Below the pieces are notes generated by a model, which ran no database searches, was not told the DNA's origin, and was given only the letters and a program-made list of their open reading frames with translations. Source: Jiangella anatolica (GTDB lineage Bacteria; Actinomycetota; Actinomycetes; Jiangellales; Jiangellaceae). From it: 39,092 bases of DNA. This document shows, one piece after another, positions 1-8,535 of this stretch. The stretch is taken from contig NZ_POTW01000062.1 of assembly GCF_003236295.1 (NCBI RefSeq), forward strand, positions 1 through 39,092, read 5' to 3'. A program made the translations under genes and the position numbers. The first letter of the stretch is position 1; every line of letters starts with the position of its first letter.

Positions 1-127
1 CACAAACGACGAACGCACCGCCGCACTTGCACCCTGGCTCGAGCACTACAACACTGAACGCCGCCACAGCGCACTCGGAGGACGCCCACCGATCAGCCGC
101 CTGCTACCAACCTGATGGCCGGGTACA
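1..127 (+). mobile_element. Right end of an IS481-family insertion sequence
   Basis: After the transposase stop the sequence reads GGCCGGGTACA up to 127. Read from the other strand this starts TGTACCCGGCC, and IS481-family ends start with TGT. The next six bases (128-133, CCTAGT) match the NCTAGN target reported for the Bordetella IS481. Repeat copy B near 28574 has CCTAGC at the same place without any IS, so this IS probably inserted into a pre-existing repeat. The left end is outside the window and the boundary is inferred. Confidence 0.55.
2..115 (+). CDS. IS481-type transposase, C-terminal end only (5' part outside window)
   Basis: The reading frame is open from the window edge and ends at TGA 113-115, giving 37 residues. 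It carries the closing motif typical of IS481/IS3-like DDE transposases: a Trp, then HYNTERRHSALGG followed by RPPISRL (the family pattern is W-x2-YN-x-RPH-x-LGG-x-P). This segment lies just after the catalytic glutamate helix in the integrase core. The stop codon falls about 12 nt before the likely IS right end, which is usual in this family. Only the tail is visible, so I cannot say whether the element is intact. IS3-family OrfB tails look similar, but the LGGRPPISRL ending fits IS481 better. Confidence 0.8.
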   Translation, partial: TNDERTAALAPWLEHYNTERRHSALGGRPPISRLLPT

Positions 128-133
128 CCTAGT
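128..133. other. Candidate IS target-site duplication (CCTAGT)
   Basis: These six bases of NCTAGN form sit directly outside the inferred IS end. The unoccupied repeat copy at 28574-28579 has CCTAGC. A true duplication would need the same six bases left of the element, which this window does not include. Confidence 0.4.
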
Positions 134-240
134 GCGAGACCAAAAGGTTGATGATCATGAGCATCCACAGTCCGGCAAACGCCGCGAAACGGACGTGCGC
201 GGCCTGACGAGCCGCGGACGTGGGCCGGAGAAGGCCAACG
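128..240 (+). repeat. Dispersed intergenic repeat, copy A
   Basis: This copy aligns with 28574-28686 on the same strand. Shared blocks include CCTAG, AAAGGTTGATGATCAT, TCCACAG, GCAAACG, CGCGAAACGGAC and a later GGCCGGA-rich block. The best conserved part is about 141-205. On the minus strand both copies also read as the same short hydrophobic tail ending in TAG within the CCTAG, but no gene leads into it, so I treat it as a non-coding repeat family. Confidence 0.7.
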
Positions 241-245
241 GTTGA

Positions 246-286
246 AACCCCGCAGCAACCGGGCTAGCGGGGTTCGGGTTGCGGGG
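246..286 (+). promoter_or_regulatory. Overlapping stem-loops upstream of the MFS gene
   Basis: AACCCCGC at 246-253 pairs perfectly with GCGGGGTT at 267-274 around a 13-nt loop. The same left arm and the following GCAACC (255-260) can instead pair with GGTTGCGGGG at 277-286, with a small bulge. The two structures exclude each other. They lie 57-97 nt upstream of the MFS start. In DNA this GC-rich chance hairpins are common, so a function is only a possibility. Confidence 0.3.
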
Positions 287-342
287 CGGGCCGGACGCCT
301 CCATGATCGTCGGCGACCCCTTCCCCGACGAGACGAGCCGAC

Positions 343-1611
343 GTGGTGGCGCCCGACACCCTCGCCCGCCCGCCGACCGGCACGCGGGTACTGCTGCCGT
401 CGCTCGCGGTGGTCATGTTCGCCGTCGTCGCGAACTATGCCGCGCTGCTGGGGGTGCTGCTGCCGAACCAGGTCGAGGCGATCGATCCCGATCGCAAGGT
501 CACCAACCTGGCGATCGTCACGTCGGTCTCGTTCGCGTTCACGATCCTCGCCCAGCCGCTCGTCGGCGCGCTGAGCGACCGCACGAGCGGCCGGCTCGGC
601 CGGCGGGCGCCGTGGCTGCTCGGCGGCGCTGTCGTGGCGGCCGGGTTCCTGCTCGGCCTCGGCGGGCTCGGTTCGGTCGCGTGGATCTGCGTGTTCTGGG
701 TGGTCATCCAGTTCGCGCTGAACGCGACCGACGTCGCGGCGTCGGTGACGGTGGCCGACCGGGTCCCGCCGGCCCGCCGCGGCCGGGCGTCGGCGATCCT
801 GGCCGGCGGCGGGATGGCCGGCGCGGCCGCGGGCACGGCGTTCGCCGGCCCGCTCGCGACCAACCATCGCCCGCTCGCCTACACCGTGCTGGGGCTGACG
901 GTGGTCGCGGCCGCGGCGGCGTTCGTGCTGGTCAACCGGCCGACGCTGGAGGAGTTCACGCCGCGGCGGGCGACGGCATGGCGGGAGTTCCCGCGCGAGT
1001 TCTGGTTGCGGCCGCGCGAGCACGCCGACTTCCTGAAGGTGTTCGGCTCGCGGCTGCTGTTCGTGCTCGGCTACCAGCTGGTCCTGACCTACCAGCTCTA
1101 CATCCTGACGGACTATGTGGGGCTCGGCCGCGACGACGCCAACCGGCTCATCGGCCTGCTCATGGTGCTCGGCTTCGCGACGACGGTGGCCGGCATCGTC
1201 GTCGGCGGCTGGTGGAGCGACCGGACCGGCCGGCGCACCGGCTTCCTCGCGGCGGCCGCCGGGATCCTCGGGCTGGCGTTGACGGCGCCGCTGGCCTCGC
1301 CGTCGACGGCGGCGGTCGTGGTGTTCGCCGTCGTACAGGGCCTGGCCGGCGGACTGTACCTGGCCTGCGGCAACGCACTCGCGATCGACGTGCTGCCGGA
1401 CCGTGACGCGGCCGCCGGCAAGGACCTCGGCCTCTTCAACGTGGCGGTGAACGTGCCACAGGCGGTCGCGCCGCCGATCGCGGCGCTGGTCATCCATGTG
1501 TTCGACGGCTACCGCGCGTTGTTCGCCGTCGCGCTGCTCAGCGTCGCCGGGTCCGCCGCCCTCGTCGTCCGGGTGCGCCAGACTGGGCGGGAAGGCGGTG
1601 AGGCCACATGA
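343..1611 (+). CDS. MFS transporter
   Basis: This 422-residue protein is strongly hydrophobic with about twelve predicted membrane segments, the normal size for the major facilitator superfamily. The loop between helices 2 and 3 carries GALSDRTSGRLGRRAPWLLGG (residues ~76-96), the classic MFS motif A. A second copy, GGWWSDRTGRRTGF, occurs in the C-terminal half, as expected from the internal duplication. The substrate cannot be read from the sequence; the SDRTSGRLGRR form resembles sugar:cation symporter-like members. It starts at GTG 343, with no earlier in-frame start and only a weak ribosome site. It stands alone between the IS/repeat region and the convergent Wadjet operon. Confidence 0.85.
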   Translation: MVAPDTLARPPTGTRVLLPSLAVVMFAVVANYAALLGVLLPNQVEAIDPDRKVTNLAIVTSVSFAFTILAQPLVGALSDRTSGRLGRRAPWLLGGAVVAAGFLLGLGGLGSVAWICVFWVVIQFALNATDVAASVTVADRVPPARRGRASAILAGGGMAGAAAGTAFAGPLATNHRPLAYTVLGLTVVAAAAAFVLVNRPTLEEFTPRRATAWREFPREFWLRPREHADFLKVFGSRLLFVLGYQLVLTYQLYILTDYVGLGRDDANRLIGLLMVLGFATTVAGIVVGGWWSDRTGRRTGFLAAAAGILGLALTAPLASPSTAAVVVFAVVQGLAGGLYLACGNALAIDVLPDRDAAAGKDLGLFNVAVNVPQAVAPPIAALVIHVFDGYRALFAVALLSVAGSAALVVRVRQTGREGGEAT

Positions 1612-1849
1612 CACCCGACGAACTGCAGCGGTCCTCGGTAGGCGGACGTGCTGGCGACCTGTGCGCCGTCGGCGCTGTACTCGCCACCGACCGCGTGTCG
1701 CTGCAGGCGCGCGGTGGGACGTGCGATACGCGGATTCTGCACATCGGACACACGCGAACTCGCCGTGGTGGACAGCACCACCAAAGTCATGTACATGTCC
1801 ATCGGCCAGGGAAGCGCAGCCGGTTCCTGGCAGAGGCCGTGGAATGAGT
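1612..1849. other. Intergenic stretch with a possible decayed gene remnant
   Basis: No complete gene is visible between the two convergent genes. In frame +1 the stretch around 1756-1860 reads TRELAVVDSTTKVMYMSI followed by a G-x-W-x-x-P-W pattern. This resembles one blade of a tectonin/PLL-type beta-propeller, but it lacks a start and continues into the antisense of jetD. It may be a remnant or chance. Confidence 0.2.
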
Positions 1850-3001
1850 TCAACCCGGCTGGAATGGGAGTCGGCCGGTGGCCCAACCCCAGTCGACTCG
1901 CTCTTGCTCCAGCCGTATGCGGTCGCCATGCTGATCGGTCACGAGTTCCTCGTAGAGGACTGCCTCTTCACTGGTCAATCGGTCCAGCCGTGCCCGTGTC
2001 GGCGAGTTCTCGACGACCCAGCGGTCTCGGTGAGAGAGCAGGGTCTCTCGGTCCATCAGGAAGGCTGTGGTCTGCGGGAGCCAGGCCCGGAGCCGGCTGA
2101 GGATCGCGAAGCCGTGGGTGTCGATGTCGCCCCAGTAGAAGACGTCAGCATCGGTGAGCCAGCGTAGTCGGCCCACTCGGTCGACCTCGAAGCCCTTGCC
2201 CCAGATGACGACGCCGTCGGCCGGAACGGGGACCGTCAGGTACGTGATCTCGTTCTCGCACACGACCGTGGTGCGGGTGGTCACGGGGAGGTTGGCCATC
2301 TCGTCAGCCCTTGCTGCCAACTCGGTCAGCCCGTCGGGCAATCCAAGACCCGGCGAGAATCGCACCCGGACAAGGTCCGGCTTGGTCCCCAGTCCGAGCC
2401 CAGCCAGGAATCCAGCCGCGCTGCCGGGCACGTCGAGGACGGCGGCCAGCACAGCGCGATGCCGTTCGATGAACTTGGTGTCCACACCGGGCGCACTGAT
2501 CTCGCGCAGATAGGCGCCGGAGTCGCGGTGTGAGACCAGCCACGAGTACGCCGCAAGCATCGCGGGCCACTCCTGGGCGAGGGCGAGCGCCTTGTGTGGA
2601 TGAGTTAGGACCCACCTGGTGACGGTCGCGTGTGGAGAAGCGAGCGCGAGGATGGACGAGAACCGTCGGGCCTCAGCTTCGACTCCGAGCAGCGCCCATG
2701 CCTGATCGAACGACGAGATGATCGCCCGCGTCGGGATTCGGTTGCGACCGATGTGGCGCCCGCCGATCGGAGTCCACTCAAGGGCGTACCGCAGGTCGTT
2801 GCGTCGGCCCGCGTCGAGCCGGGTGATCCAGTCGCGTACGGCGGCGAGGTCGTCCCCGATGTCGGAGGCGCGAGGGCCGCGGATTCGGACGTCGATGACG
2901 GGGAAGTGGGCTTTGGCGGCGAAGGCTCGCAGCAGGGAGCCGTCGACCCAGCGGCGCTTCACGGTCGAAGCAATGTCGGCGGGCGTCGTCCACGTCGCCA
3001 T
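1850..3001 (-). CDS. jetD: Wadjet protein JetD, TOPRIM-type nuclease subunit (DUF3322/DUF2220)
   Basis: The protein has 383 residues, the usual JetD length. The N-terminal half matches the DUF3322 arm region, with RNDLRYALEWTPIGGRHIGRN at ~68-88. The C-terminal half matches DUF2220, a TOPRIM fold: an acidic strand VVCENEITYL (Glu249, Glu251) and VFYWGDIDTHGF (Asp292, Asp294), the residues expected to bind metal and cleave DNA. JetD is known to act with the JetABC motor and to cut closed circular plasmid DNA after extrusion. The gene is last in the operon, 4 nt after jetC. All catalytic acidic residues expected from the family are present, so the nuclease looks intact. It is also called MksG or EptD in other actinobacteria. 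Confidence 0.93.
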   Translation of the reverse strand: MATWTTPADIASTVKRRWVDGSLLRAFAAKAHFPVIDVRIRGPRASDIGDDLAAVRDWITRLDAGRRNDLRYALEWTPIGGRHIGRNRIPTRAIISSFDQAWALLGVEAEARRFSSILALASPHATVTRWVLTHPHKALALAQEWPAMLAAYSWLVSHRDSGAYLREISAPGVDTKFIERHRAVLAAVLDVPGSAAGFLAGLGLGTKPDLVRVRFSPGLGLPDGLTELAARADEMANLPVTTRTTVVCENEITYLTVPVPADGVVIWGKGFEVDRVGRLRWLTDADVFYWGDIDTHGFAILSRLRAWLPQTTAFLMDRETLLSHRDRWVVENSPTRARLDRLTSEEAVLYEELVTDQHGDRIRLEQERVDWGWATGRLPFQPG

Positions 3002-3005
3002 GGGA

Positions 3006-6000
3006 TCAGCCTGCTGCTCGCTCGCGTCGTTCGCGGTACTCCTCGATCGTCATCGTCTGCAGCCGCGACCGAGTGCCGGTCGGGTTGTCCACGAAGCCGA
3101 TGGCCTTGACGTACGGCTCGATGACGTGGACCTTCTGCAGGGGCGTCACGATCAGGAGTTGCAGACCAAGCTTGGCGAACAGGTCCAACGCGTAGCGGGT
3201 CGAGACGTCCGAGCCGCGGCCGAACGCCTCGTCGATCACGGCGAATCGGAAGTCCTTGGACTTCTCCACTCCCCAGTCCAGACCGAACTGATACGACAGG
3301 GAAGCCGCCAGGATCGTGTAGGCGAGCTTCTCCTTCTGCCCGCCGGACTTGCCGTCGGAGTCGCTGTAGTGTTCCCACTCCGCGCCGGTCTCGACGTCTT
3401 GCTCGGAGGCGGAGAAGACGAACCAGTTGCGCACGTCAGTGACCCGGCGGGTCCACGCCTTGTCGGCGTCCGCGAAGCTCTCCCGGCCGCGGAAGCGCTC
3501 GATGATGCGCTTGACGTCCAGAAACCGCTGCTCGGAGTAGTGGTCGTCGTCGGCCGCGAGCGAGTCGTCGGTCGCATTGCGAAGGTCGGCGCGGAACGCC
3601 TTCACGTCCTGGTTGTCGGTGCGCTCATGTTCGAGCTGGATGATCCGCCCCGAATTGTAGGGGATCGCGCCCAGAGCGACGTTGATCCGGTCGATGCGGG
3701 TGTCGATCTCCTCGGCCTGCCGACGCAGCCAGTTGTTGAACTGGGCGAGCTCGCGGATGGTCTCGGTATTGAGCAGGCGCTTGAACTCGGCCTCATGACG
3801 CGGCAGGTCGTCGGTGGCCACCCGCTGGTGGAACGTGACGAAGTCCGCTCGAGCCTCGACCGCGGCATCCATGTCGCTGCGCAGCTCGGGCCACAGGGTC
3901 AGCACTGCTTCCATGGCCCTGTTCAGGCTCTGGCCGAAGCGGTTCAGGTCCTGGCCCACGCGTTCGATCCGTTTGTGGAGCTCGTCAGTGAGAGCCGACT
4001 CGACCGCGGACCATTCTGCCGAGCGGGTCGGCAGGGCGGCGCCGACCCGCCCGGTCAGCGCTTCGTACGCGGACCGGGCCACAACGAGCAGGTTGGCCTC
4101 GTGGCCGGCGACGAACGCGTCGTCGTGCGCCTTCTCCGACCTTGCCCGCTTGACGTCGGCCGCGAGGGTGGCCAGCCGGCCGGTCAGAGTGTCGATCGCG
4201 TGCTTGACCGCGGCAGCTTCCTTCTCGTTGCGCTCGAGGGCGTTCTTGATCTCCTCGAGCCGGGACGACCCCGACTCCAGCCTGGTGCGCTCCGCGTCAT
4301 GGCGGTTCGCGCGATCGTCGGCCTCGGCATGGTCGAGATCGTTCCACGACTGATACTCGGTGAGACGGGCGAACGCAGTCTGCCTTCGCTGGTGATCGGC
4401 ACGCTCGGTCTCTGCGGTGGCACGCGCGGCCTCGGCAGCGTCGCGGTCGGCGTCCAAGCCGGCCAGCTCCTCGCGCAAGGCGGCGATCTTGCGGTCGTTG
4501 GCCCAGCCGAGAACCCACGTGCGGGGGTCGTCGACCCGGGTCCTGTCGTCCTTCTCGTGCCGGTCGCCGGATCGGACCTGGCCCTCGCGCGTGACGGCCC
4601 GCCTCTCGGTGCGGAACGCCTGGATGGTGTCGACACAGCGGTAGTCGGCGCGTCTGGTCAGTTCGCCGAGCAGGTACTCGCGGAACGGACCGTCTTTGGC
4701 CTCGAGACAGTCGGCCAGCACGAGGGCATCGCCCGTCGGCCGCTGCAGCGGGACCCGACGTGCGGCCACCCGCTCGTAAACCAGCTTCGTTCCGTGCGCC
4801 GTGCCACCGCGGCCGCGGTAGGTGAGCCGGCGACCGTTGACCCAGCGGGCGACGGCGTCGTAGTGGTCCTGCTCGACGAGCATGGACAGCGCGAAACCAC
4901 GCAGCACCCGCTCGGCCGCGCCCCGCCACTCGCTGTGGTCGTCGGTGACGTCCAGGAGTTCCCCGGCGAAGGGGACGTCGTGCGGTGAGAGCCCGAGGTC
5001 GTCGCACAGTTGCTCGCGCAGGTCGGTGTGGCTGGCTGGGAGATTGCTCGTGCGCTGCTCGAGGCTGGTCACCTCGTCGGCGACGGCGTCCCGCCGCCGG
5101 CCGATCTCCTTGACCTCTCCCGCTAGGTCGGCGACCCGCGCGTTGAGTTCGCGCATCCGGGCGGCGATGGCGGGCTCCGCGTCAGCCACCGTCGCCGACA
5201 GAGCCGCGAACTGCTCGGCGTCGGCCACAGGCCGGAGGCCGGCGTCGGCGACCACACCGTCGAAACGCGCCCGGCGGTCTCGTCGGTCGGACGCCTGCTG
5301 ACGCGCTTCGCGAGCCTGGCGTTCGAGGTCGCCGATCCGATCGCCGCCTTCGCGGGCGCGTTCCTCGATGAGTGCCTCGCGTTCGTCGGACAGCGCCTTG
5401 GCACGGTTGTCGGCAGCGGCCTTCTCACCGTTGAGGCCTTCACCGTCGGCCTCTAGGGTGGCGATCTCCGCGGCGAGAAGCTCGCTGCGCTGCTCGGCGA
5501 CGTAGAGCTTGACCGCGTCGCGCTGCCCGGTGAGCGCTTCGCGTTCGGCCAGACCGGTGTCGTACCTGGCCGTGGTGTCAACGATCGGTTGCAACGCCTC
5601 GAGCTGTTCGCGGGCGCGTTTGACGGCGTCATGTGCCTTGGTGAGATCGTCGAAGTGGCTGATGATCTCGTTGACGCGCTGAGTGGAATCCGACGGTTCC
5701 AGCATGTGGTCCCGGACGAACTCGTTGAGGTTGCTGACCGACTTCATGGACACGGTCTGGTGGAACAGCTCCAATGCCTGGTCGGACTTGATCCCGAGCA
5801 GGCGGCGCAGCGATCGGGCGTAATCGGGGAACACCTTGAAGATCTCGGCGCCGCCGGCCCGGAGCCGCCGGCGCAGATCGTTGAGGTCGGTGCCGAAGTC
5901 GGAGAAGTCGTCCTTGACCGACAGGCCTTTCGCCGAGGTCACGAAGAAGCGGTCCGGAGTCGATCGGTCTCGTTGCTGGAAGACCTGGGCCAGCGACACC

Positions 6001-6401
6001 GTTTCGTCATAGCCGTCGTTGGCGAAGACTCCGAGGATGACCGAGTACGTCGTGCCGCCATCTCGGAGTCCGACGGCGCGGGATTTACCAGAGGCTTCGA
6101 CGCGCTCGGACTTGTAATGACCCTCCACGTAGCTGCGCAGGGTGCGTTCTTTGGACTCCGCGCCGGCGGCCTTGTTGTACGCGATCTTGTGCGCCGGCAG
6201 CAGCAGGGTGGTGATCGCATCGACCAGCGTCGACTTGCCCGAGCCGATGTCCCCAGTCAGTAGCGACGTCTCGCCGTCAGGCGTTAGTCGCCAGATGTAC
6301 TGGTCGAACGTGCCCCAGTTGAAGACCTCCAGCCGGTGCAGGCGGTAGCCCGCGCGCCCCGGGGCGATGAGTTCCGTAGGGGAGAACAGGCCGTCACTCA
6401 T
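3006..6401 (-). CDS. jetC: Wadjet protein JetC, SMC-like ATPase (MukB/MksB type)
   Basis: The 1131-residue protein has SMC architecture. The N-terminal ATPase lobe has Walker A GDIGSGKST at 50-58 after the MukB-type segment LEVFNWGTFDQY. Two long charged coiled-coil stretches rich in R/E/A (about 280-450 and 620-960) flank a central globular hinge-like part. The C-terminal lobe has signature SGGQKEKLAYT at 1019 and Walker B FRFAVIDEAF around 1054-1060. It is the DNA-extruding motor of the Wadjet complex, dimerising through its hinge and bound by JetA and JetB. Its first 8 nt overlap the end of jetB, suggesting translational coupling. Every ATPase motif is intact, arguing for an active system. 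Confidence 0.95.
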   Translation of the reverse strand: MSDGLFSPTELIAPGRAGYRLHRLEVFNWGTFDQYIWRLTPDGETSLLTGDIGSGKSTLVDAITTLLLPAHKIAYNKAAGAESKERTLRSYVEGHYKSERVEASGKSRAVGLRDGGTTYSVILGVFANDGYDETVSLAQVFQQRDRSTPDRFFVTSAKGLSVKDDFSDFGTDLNDLRRRLRAGGAEIFKVFPDYARSLRRLLGIKSDQALELFHQTVSMKSVSNLNEFVRDHMLEPSDSTQRVNEIISHFDDLTKAHDAVKRAREQLEALQPIVDTTARYDTGLAEREALTGQRDAVKLYVAEQRSELLAAEIATLEADGEGLNGEKAAADNRAKALSDEREALIEERAREGGDRIGDLERQAREARQQASDRRDRRARFDGVVADAGLRPVADAEQFAALSATVADAEPAIAARMRELNARVADLAGEVKEIGRRRDAVADEVTSLEQRTSNLPASHTDLREQLCDDLGLSPHDVPFAGELLDVTDDHSEWRGAAERVLRGFALSMLVEQDHYDAVARWVNGRRLTYRGRGGTAHGTKLVYERVAARRVPLQRPTGDALVLADCLEAKDGPFREYLLGELTRRADYRCVDTIQAFRTERRAVTREGQVRSGDRHEKDDRTRVDDPRTWVLGWANDRKIAALREELAGLDADRDAAEAARATAETERADHQRRQTAFARLTEYQSWNDLDHAEADDRANRHDAERTRLESGSSRLEEIKNALERNEKEAAAVKHAIDTLTGRLATLAADVKRARSEKAHDDAFVAGHEANLLVVARSAYEALTGRVGAALPTRSAEWSAVESALTDELHKRIERVGQDLNRFGQSLNRAMEAVLTLWPELRSDMDAAVEARADFVTFHQRVATDDLPRHEAEFKRLLNTETIRELAQFNNWLRRQAEEIDTRIDRINVALGAIPYNSGRIIQLEHERTDNQDVKAFRADLRNATDDSLAADDDHYSEQRFLDVKRIIERFRGRESFADADKAWTRRVTDVRNWFVFSASEQDVETGAEWEHYSDSDGKSGGQKEKLAYTILAASLSYQFGLDWGVEKSKDFRFAVIDEAFGRGSDVSTRYALDLFAKLGLQLLIVTPLQKVHVIEPYVKAIGFVDNPTGTRSRLQTMTIEEYRERRERAAG

Positions 6402-6978
6402 CAGAAGCTCCCGCGCCCGCGTACTCCCGCAGCTTTCCGGCGAAGTCCGACAGGGTCTCGGCGTCGATGTATGCCTTGAGGATGCGCCGGACCTCCCAGG
6501 TATCGGCCTGCCCGCGCAGTTGGCGCAGGAAGCCCAGCTCGGCTGCCTTCTTGATCGTTGCCGACGCAGTGTCCACCACCCGAGCCTCGTTGGTCGAGTC
6601 GGCGAGGAAGAGCCGCAGCATCTCGATGATCTGCTCCGTGGTGAGGACGAGTTTGCCCTCGGCGCCGGACGTCTCGAACTCGACGAGACGCTTGCGGAGC
6701 AGCACGAGGAGAAGGGACACGTTGTAGGTCAGCCGACGCCGCCGGACCAGCCGCGGGAGCGGTTCCTCGCCGTCGACGTCAGGCAAGCTGCGTAGATAGG
6801 CGTATCCCTCGACGTCGTCGACGACGACCTCGACGCCGATGGCCGCGAAGTGGTCCCGCACCGCGCCCGAGTGGCGCTCCAGGGCGATCCACGAGTCTTC
6901 GTCGGACTCGCGGTATACGACTCCTTGCATGAGCCGGATGATCGTCGAACCCGTGGCATGTGCCTCTGGCTCTGTCAT
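6394..6978 (-). CDS. jetB: Wadjet protein JetB, KITE-like subunit (DUF4194, MukE type)
   Basis: The 194-residue protein is recognised by length, position and DUF4194-type sequence. It has an early IIRLMQGVVYRESDEDSW segment, a central LTYNVSLLLVLLRKRLVEFE helix and a winged-helix-like end with AAELGFLRQL and WEVRRILKAYID (about 147-173). In Wadjet and Mks complexes this subunit binds the kleisin JetA and contacts DNA. Its ATG overlaps the jetA stop by 4 nt (ATGA), and its own end overlaps jetC by 8 nt, so the three proteins are probably made in fixed proportion. Confidence 0.9.
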   Translation of the reverse strand: MTEPEAHATGSTIIRLMQGVVYRESDEDSWIALERHSGAVRDHFAAIGVEVVVDDVEGYAYLRSLPDVDGEEPLPRLVRRRRLTYNVSLLLVLLRKRLVEFETSGAEGKLVLTTEQIIEMLRLFLADSTNEARVVDTASATIKKAAELGFLRQLRGQADTWEVRRILKAYIDAETLSDFAGKLREYAGAGASDE

Positions 6979-8420
6979 CGGCGCGTCACCGTCACCTTCG
7001 GTAGCCGGGCGCGTCGACGCCGGCTGGCTGTGCCGTCCTCGTCGCCGGGCACGGTGTAGTCGAGGAGCGTTTCGTCGCTGTCGTCAAGGTCGACCTGGAG
7101 ATCGTCGTCCTGCAACGCCAGGTAGCCGATGATTTCTGCCGCTCCCTGTTCGATCGGGAAGAACTGAACGATGTCGCTGAGCAGGGCTGAGGAACGTGGG
7201 GGCACAAGGGTCCGGATGTTCTCAGCTAGGCGTGCCTGGTCCACGAAAGTCTGGGCGAAGAGGAGACCGGTGTCGAGGTCCTCGTCGGGCACCGGCGGGA
7301 CGAGGCTTTCGACCTGACTGGCCGGCCTCGCGTCGTAGAGCGGACGATCGAACGGCAGGGCGATCTGGACGCCGGGCTCGTCGACTGCGAGGCCGAACTC
7401 GGGCGGCCGTTCGCGAACAGTCAATGCCGTCGTCTCCACGGCTCGCACCAGGTCGAGGACCCGCCGGTTCTCCAGCCACACCTGATCGTCGAGGAAGCGT
7501 CTGAGTTGCTCGGATATCTGGCGAACCGTGCGCTGGGCTCGCTCGGCGGCCTCGGACCAGTCGTGGTGGATGGTGCGAAGGCGGGGGTCCTGGATCACGA
7601 GCTCGAGAGCCGACACCCGCATGAGCAGCGTGGACAGTTCGTCTTGACGGACCTCGGAGAGCAGGAAGTCATGGAACGCCTGGAAGCTGCGGCCTTGATC
7701 GGAGGCGGAGATGTCGGCGCGACTCCCGACGAGGTCGGCCAGGAGCTCGCCCTTGCTGCCATCCCACGTAGCGATCTTCTCGCGGGCCTGCCGGTCGAGG
7801 CCGCGGAAGTTCTCCTCCACCTCGCGGAAGTCGGAGAGGAGCTCGCGAGCAGTGGCGGCCACCTGCTGGTAGCGGTCGCGGACACCGGTCGCGTCGAGTA
7901 GGCGGATCTCGCCGGCCTCGGCGGCGGCGATCTCCCGGTCGAGCTCGTCGCGGCGGCGGCGCAGTTCGACGAGCCGCTTCTCCGGATCGGTCTCTGAGCC
8001 GTGCACGATCTGGCTGAGTAGCTCGACGACGGTGTGCAAACGGGACTCGGTGCCGACGAACGACCGGGTTCGTAGCGATTCCACCCAGGCGAGCGCCTTC
8101 TCGAATGCCGGGGTCACCTCGTAGTGGATCTCGTCGGACGCCGGCGGGTAGAAGCGGCGTAGCCACCCGACCTCCGGTGCGGCCCAGTCCTCCAGGTAGG
8201 CCAGCGGGGCCTTCGGGAACCGCGGGTCGTCAGGGTCTGCGTTGAGGGCGTACAACGCGTCGTCCAGGGCGGAGGCGACCTCGCCGGCGGCCGTGGCGCC
8301 GCGATTCCCCTCGACGAAGAAGTCGCCGAGGAAGGACAGAATCAGCGGCGCGTTGGCAGCTCGGAGCAGCCGCCACGCGGGGTGACGGTCGCGCAGAGCG
8401 TCGATCGCATCGAACTCCAT
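6975..8420 (-). CDS. jetA: Wadjet protein JetA, kleisin subunit (DUF3375, MukF type)
   Basis: The protein has 481 residues from ATG 8420. That start is chosen because AAGGAGG lies 6 nt before it (8427-8433, minus strand) and the protein then begins MEFDAIDALRDRHPAWRLLR followed by ANAPLILSFLGDFF, as DUF3375 proteins do. A longer upstream reading of the frame has no support. The N-terminal winged-helix-like region (~1-130) is followed by a helical and coiled-coil middle (~150-350) with many R/E residues, and a C-terminal acidic stretch (DDDLQVDLDDSDE) ending in basic residues. JetA bridges the JetC heads. It is the first gene of the operon, so the operon promoter should lie in 8421-8535. Confidence 0.92.
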   Translation of the reverse strand: MEFDAIDALRDRHPAWRLLRAANAPLILSFLGDFFVEGNRGATAAGEVASALDDALYALNADPDDPRFPKAPLAYLEDWAAPEVGWLRRFYPPASDEIHYEVTPAFEKALAWVESLRTRSFVGTESRLHTVVELLSQIVHGSETDPEKRLVELRRRRDELDREIAAAEAGEIRLLDATGVRDRYQQVAATARELLSDFREVEENFRGLDRQAREKIATWDGSKGELLADLVGSRADISASDQGRSFQAFHDFLLSEVRQDELSTLLMRVSALELVIQDPRLRTIHHDWSEAAERAQRTVRQISEQLRRFLDDQVWLENRRVLDLVRAVETTALTVRERPPEFGLAVDEPGVQIALPFDRPLYDARPASQVESLVPPVPDEDLDTGLLFAQTFVDQARLAENIRTLVPPRSSALLSDIVQFFPIEQGAAEIIGYLALQDDDLQVDLDDSDETLLDYTVPGDEDGTASRRRRARLPKVTVTRR

Positions 8421-8535
8421 CGCGGTCCTCCTTCCCTTGGGCACTGAGCCTAGGACGGAGGTCCGACACAATCCGGCAAGGGACGGCCGGACGCACTCTC
8501 GTCTTGCGTCAGACTGGACAGCGAGGTGAGGCGAC
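8421..8535. promoter_or_regulatory. Divergent promoter region between jetA and the aminotransferase gene
   Basis: This 115-bp gap is the only place where promoters for the jet operon (leftward) and the aminotransferase (rightward) can sit. The jetA ribosome site AAGGAGG is at 8427-8433. On the plus strand GAGGTGAGG at 8523-8531 precedes the ATG at 8536. No convincing -35/-10 pair or long palindrome is visible. Confidence 0.5.

Noticed and set aside
46-1929. 627-codon open frame on the minus strand opposite the MFS gene
   Set aside because: It is an Arg/Pro/Gly-rich mirror of the real gene with no domain; such frames are usual in GC-rich DNA.
2718-4988. 756-codon plus-strand frame opposite jetC
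   Set aside because: It mirrors the coiled-coil coding of jetC; there is no start context or domain.
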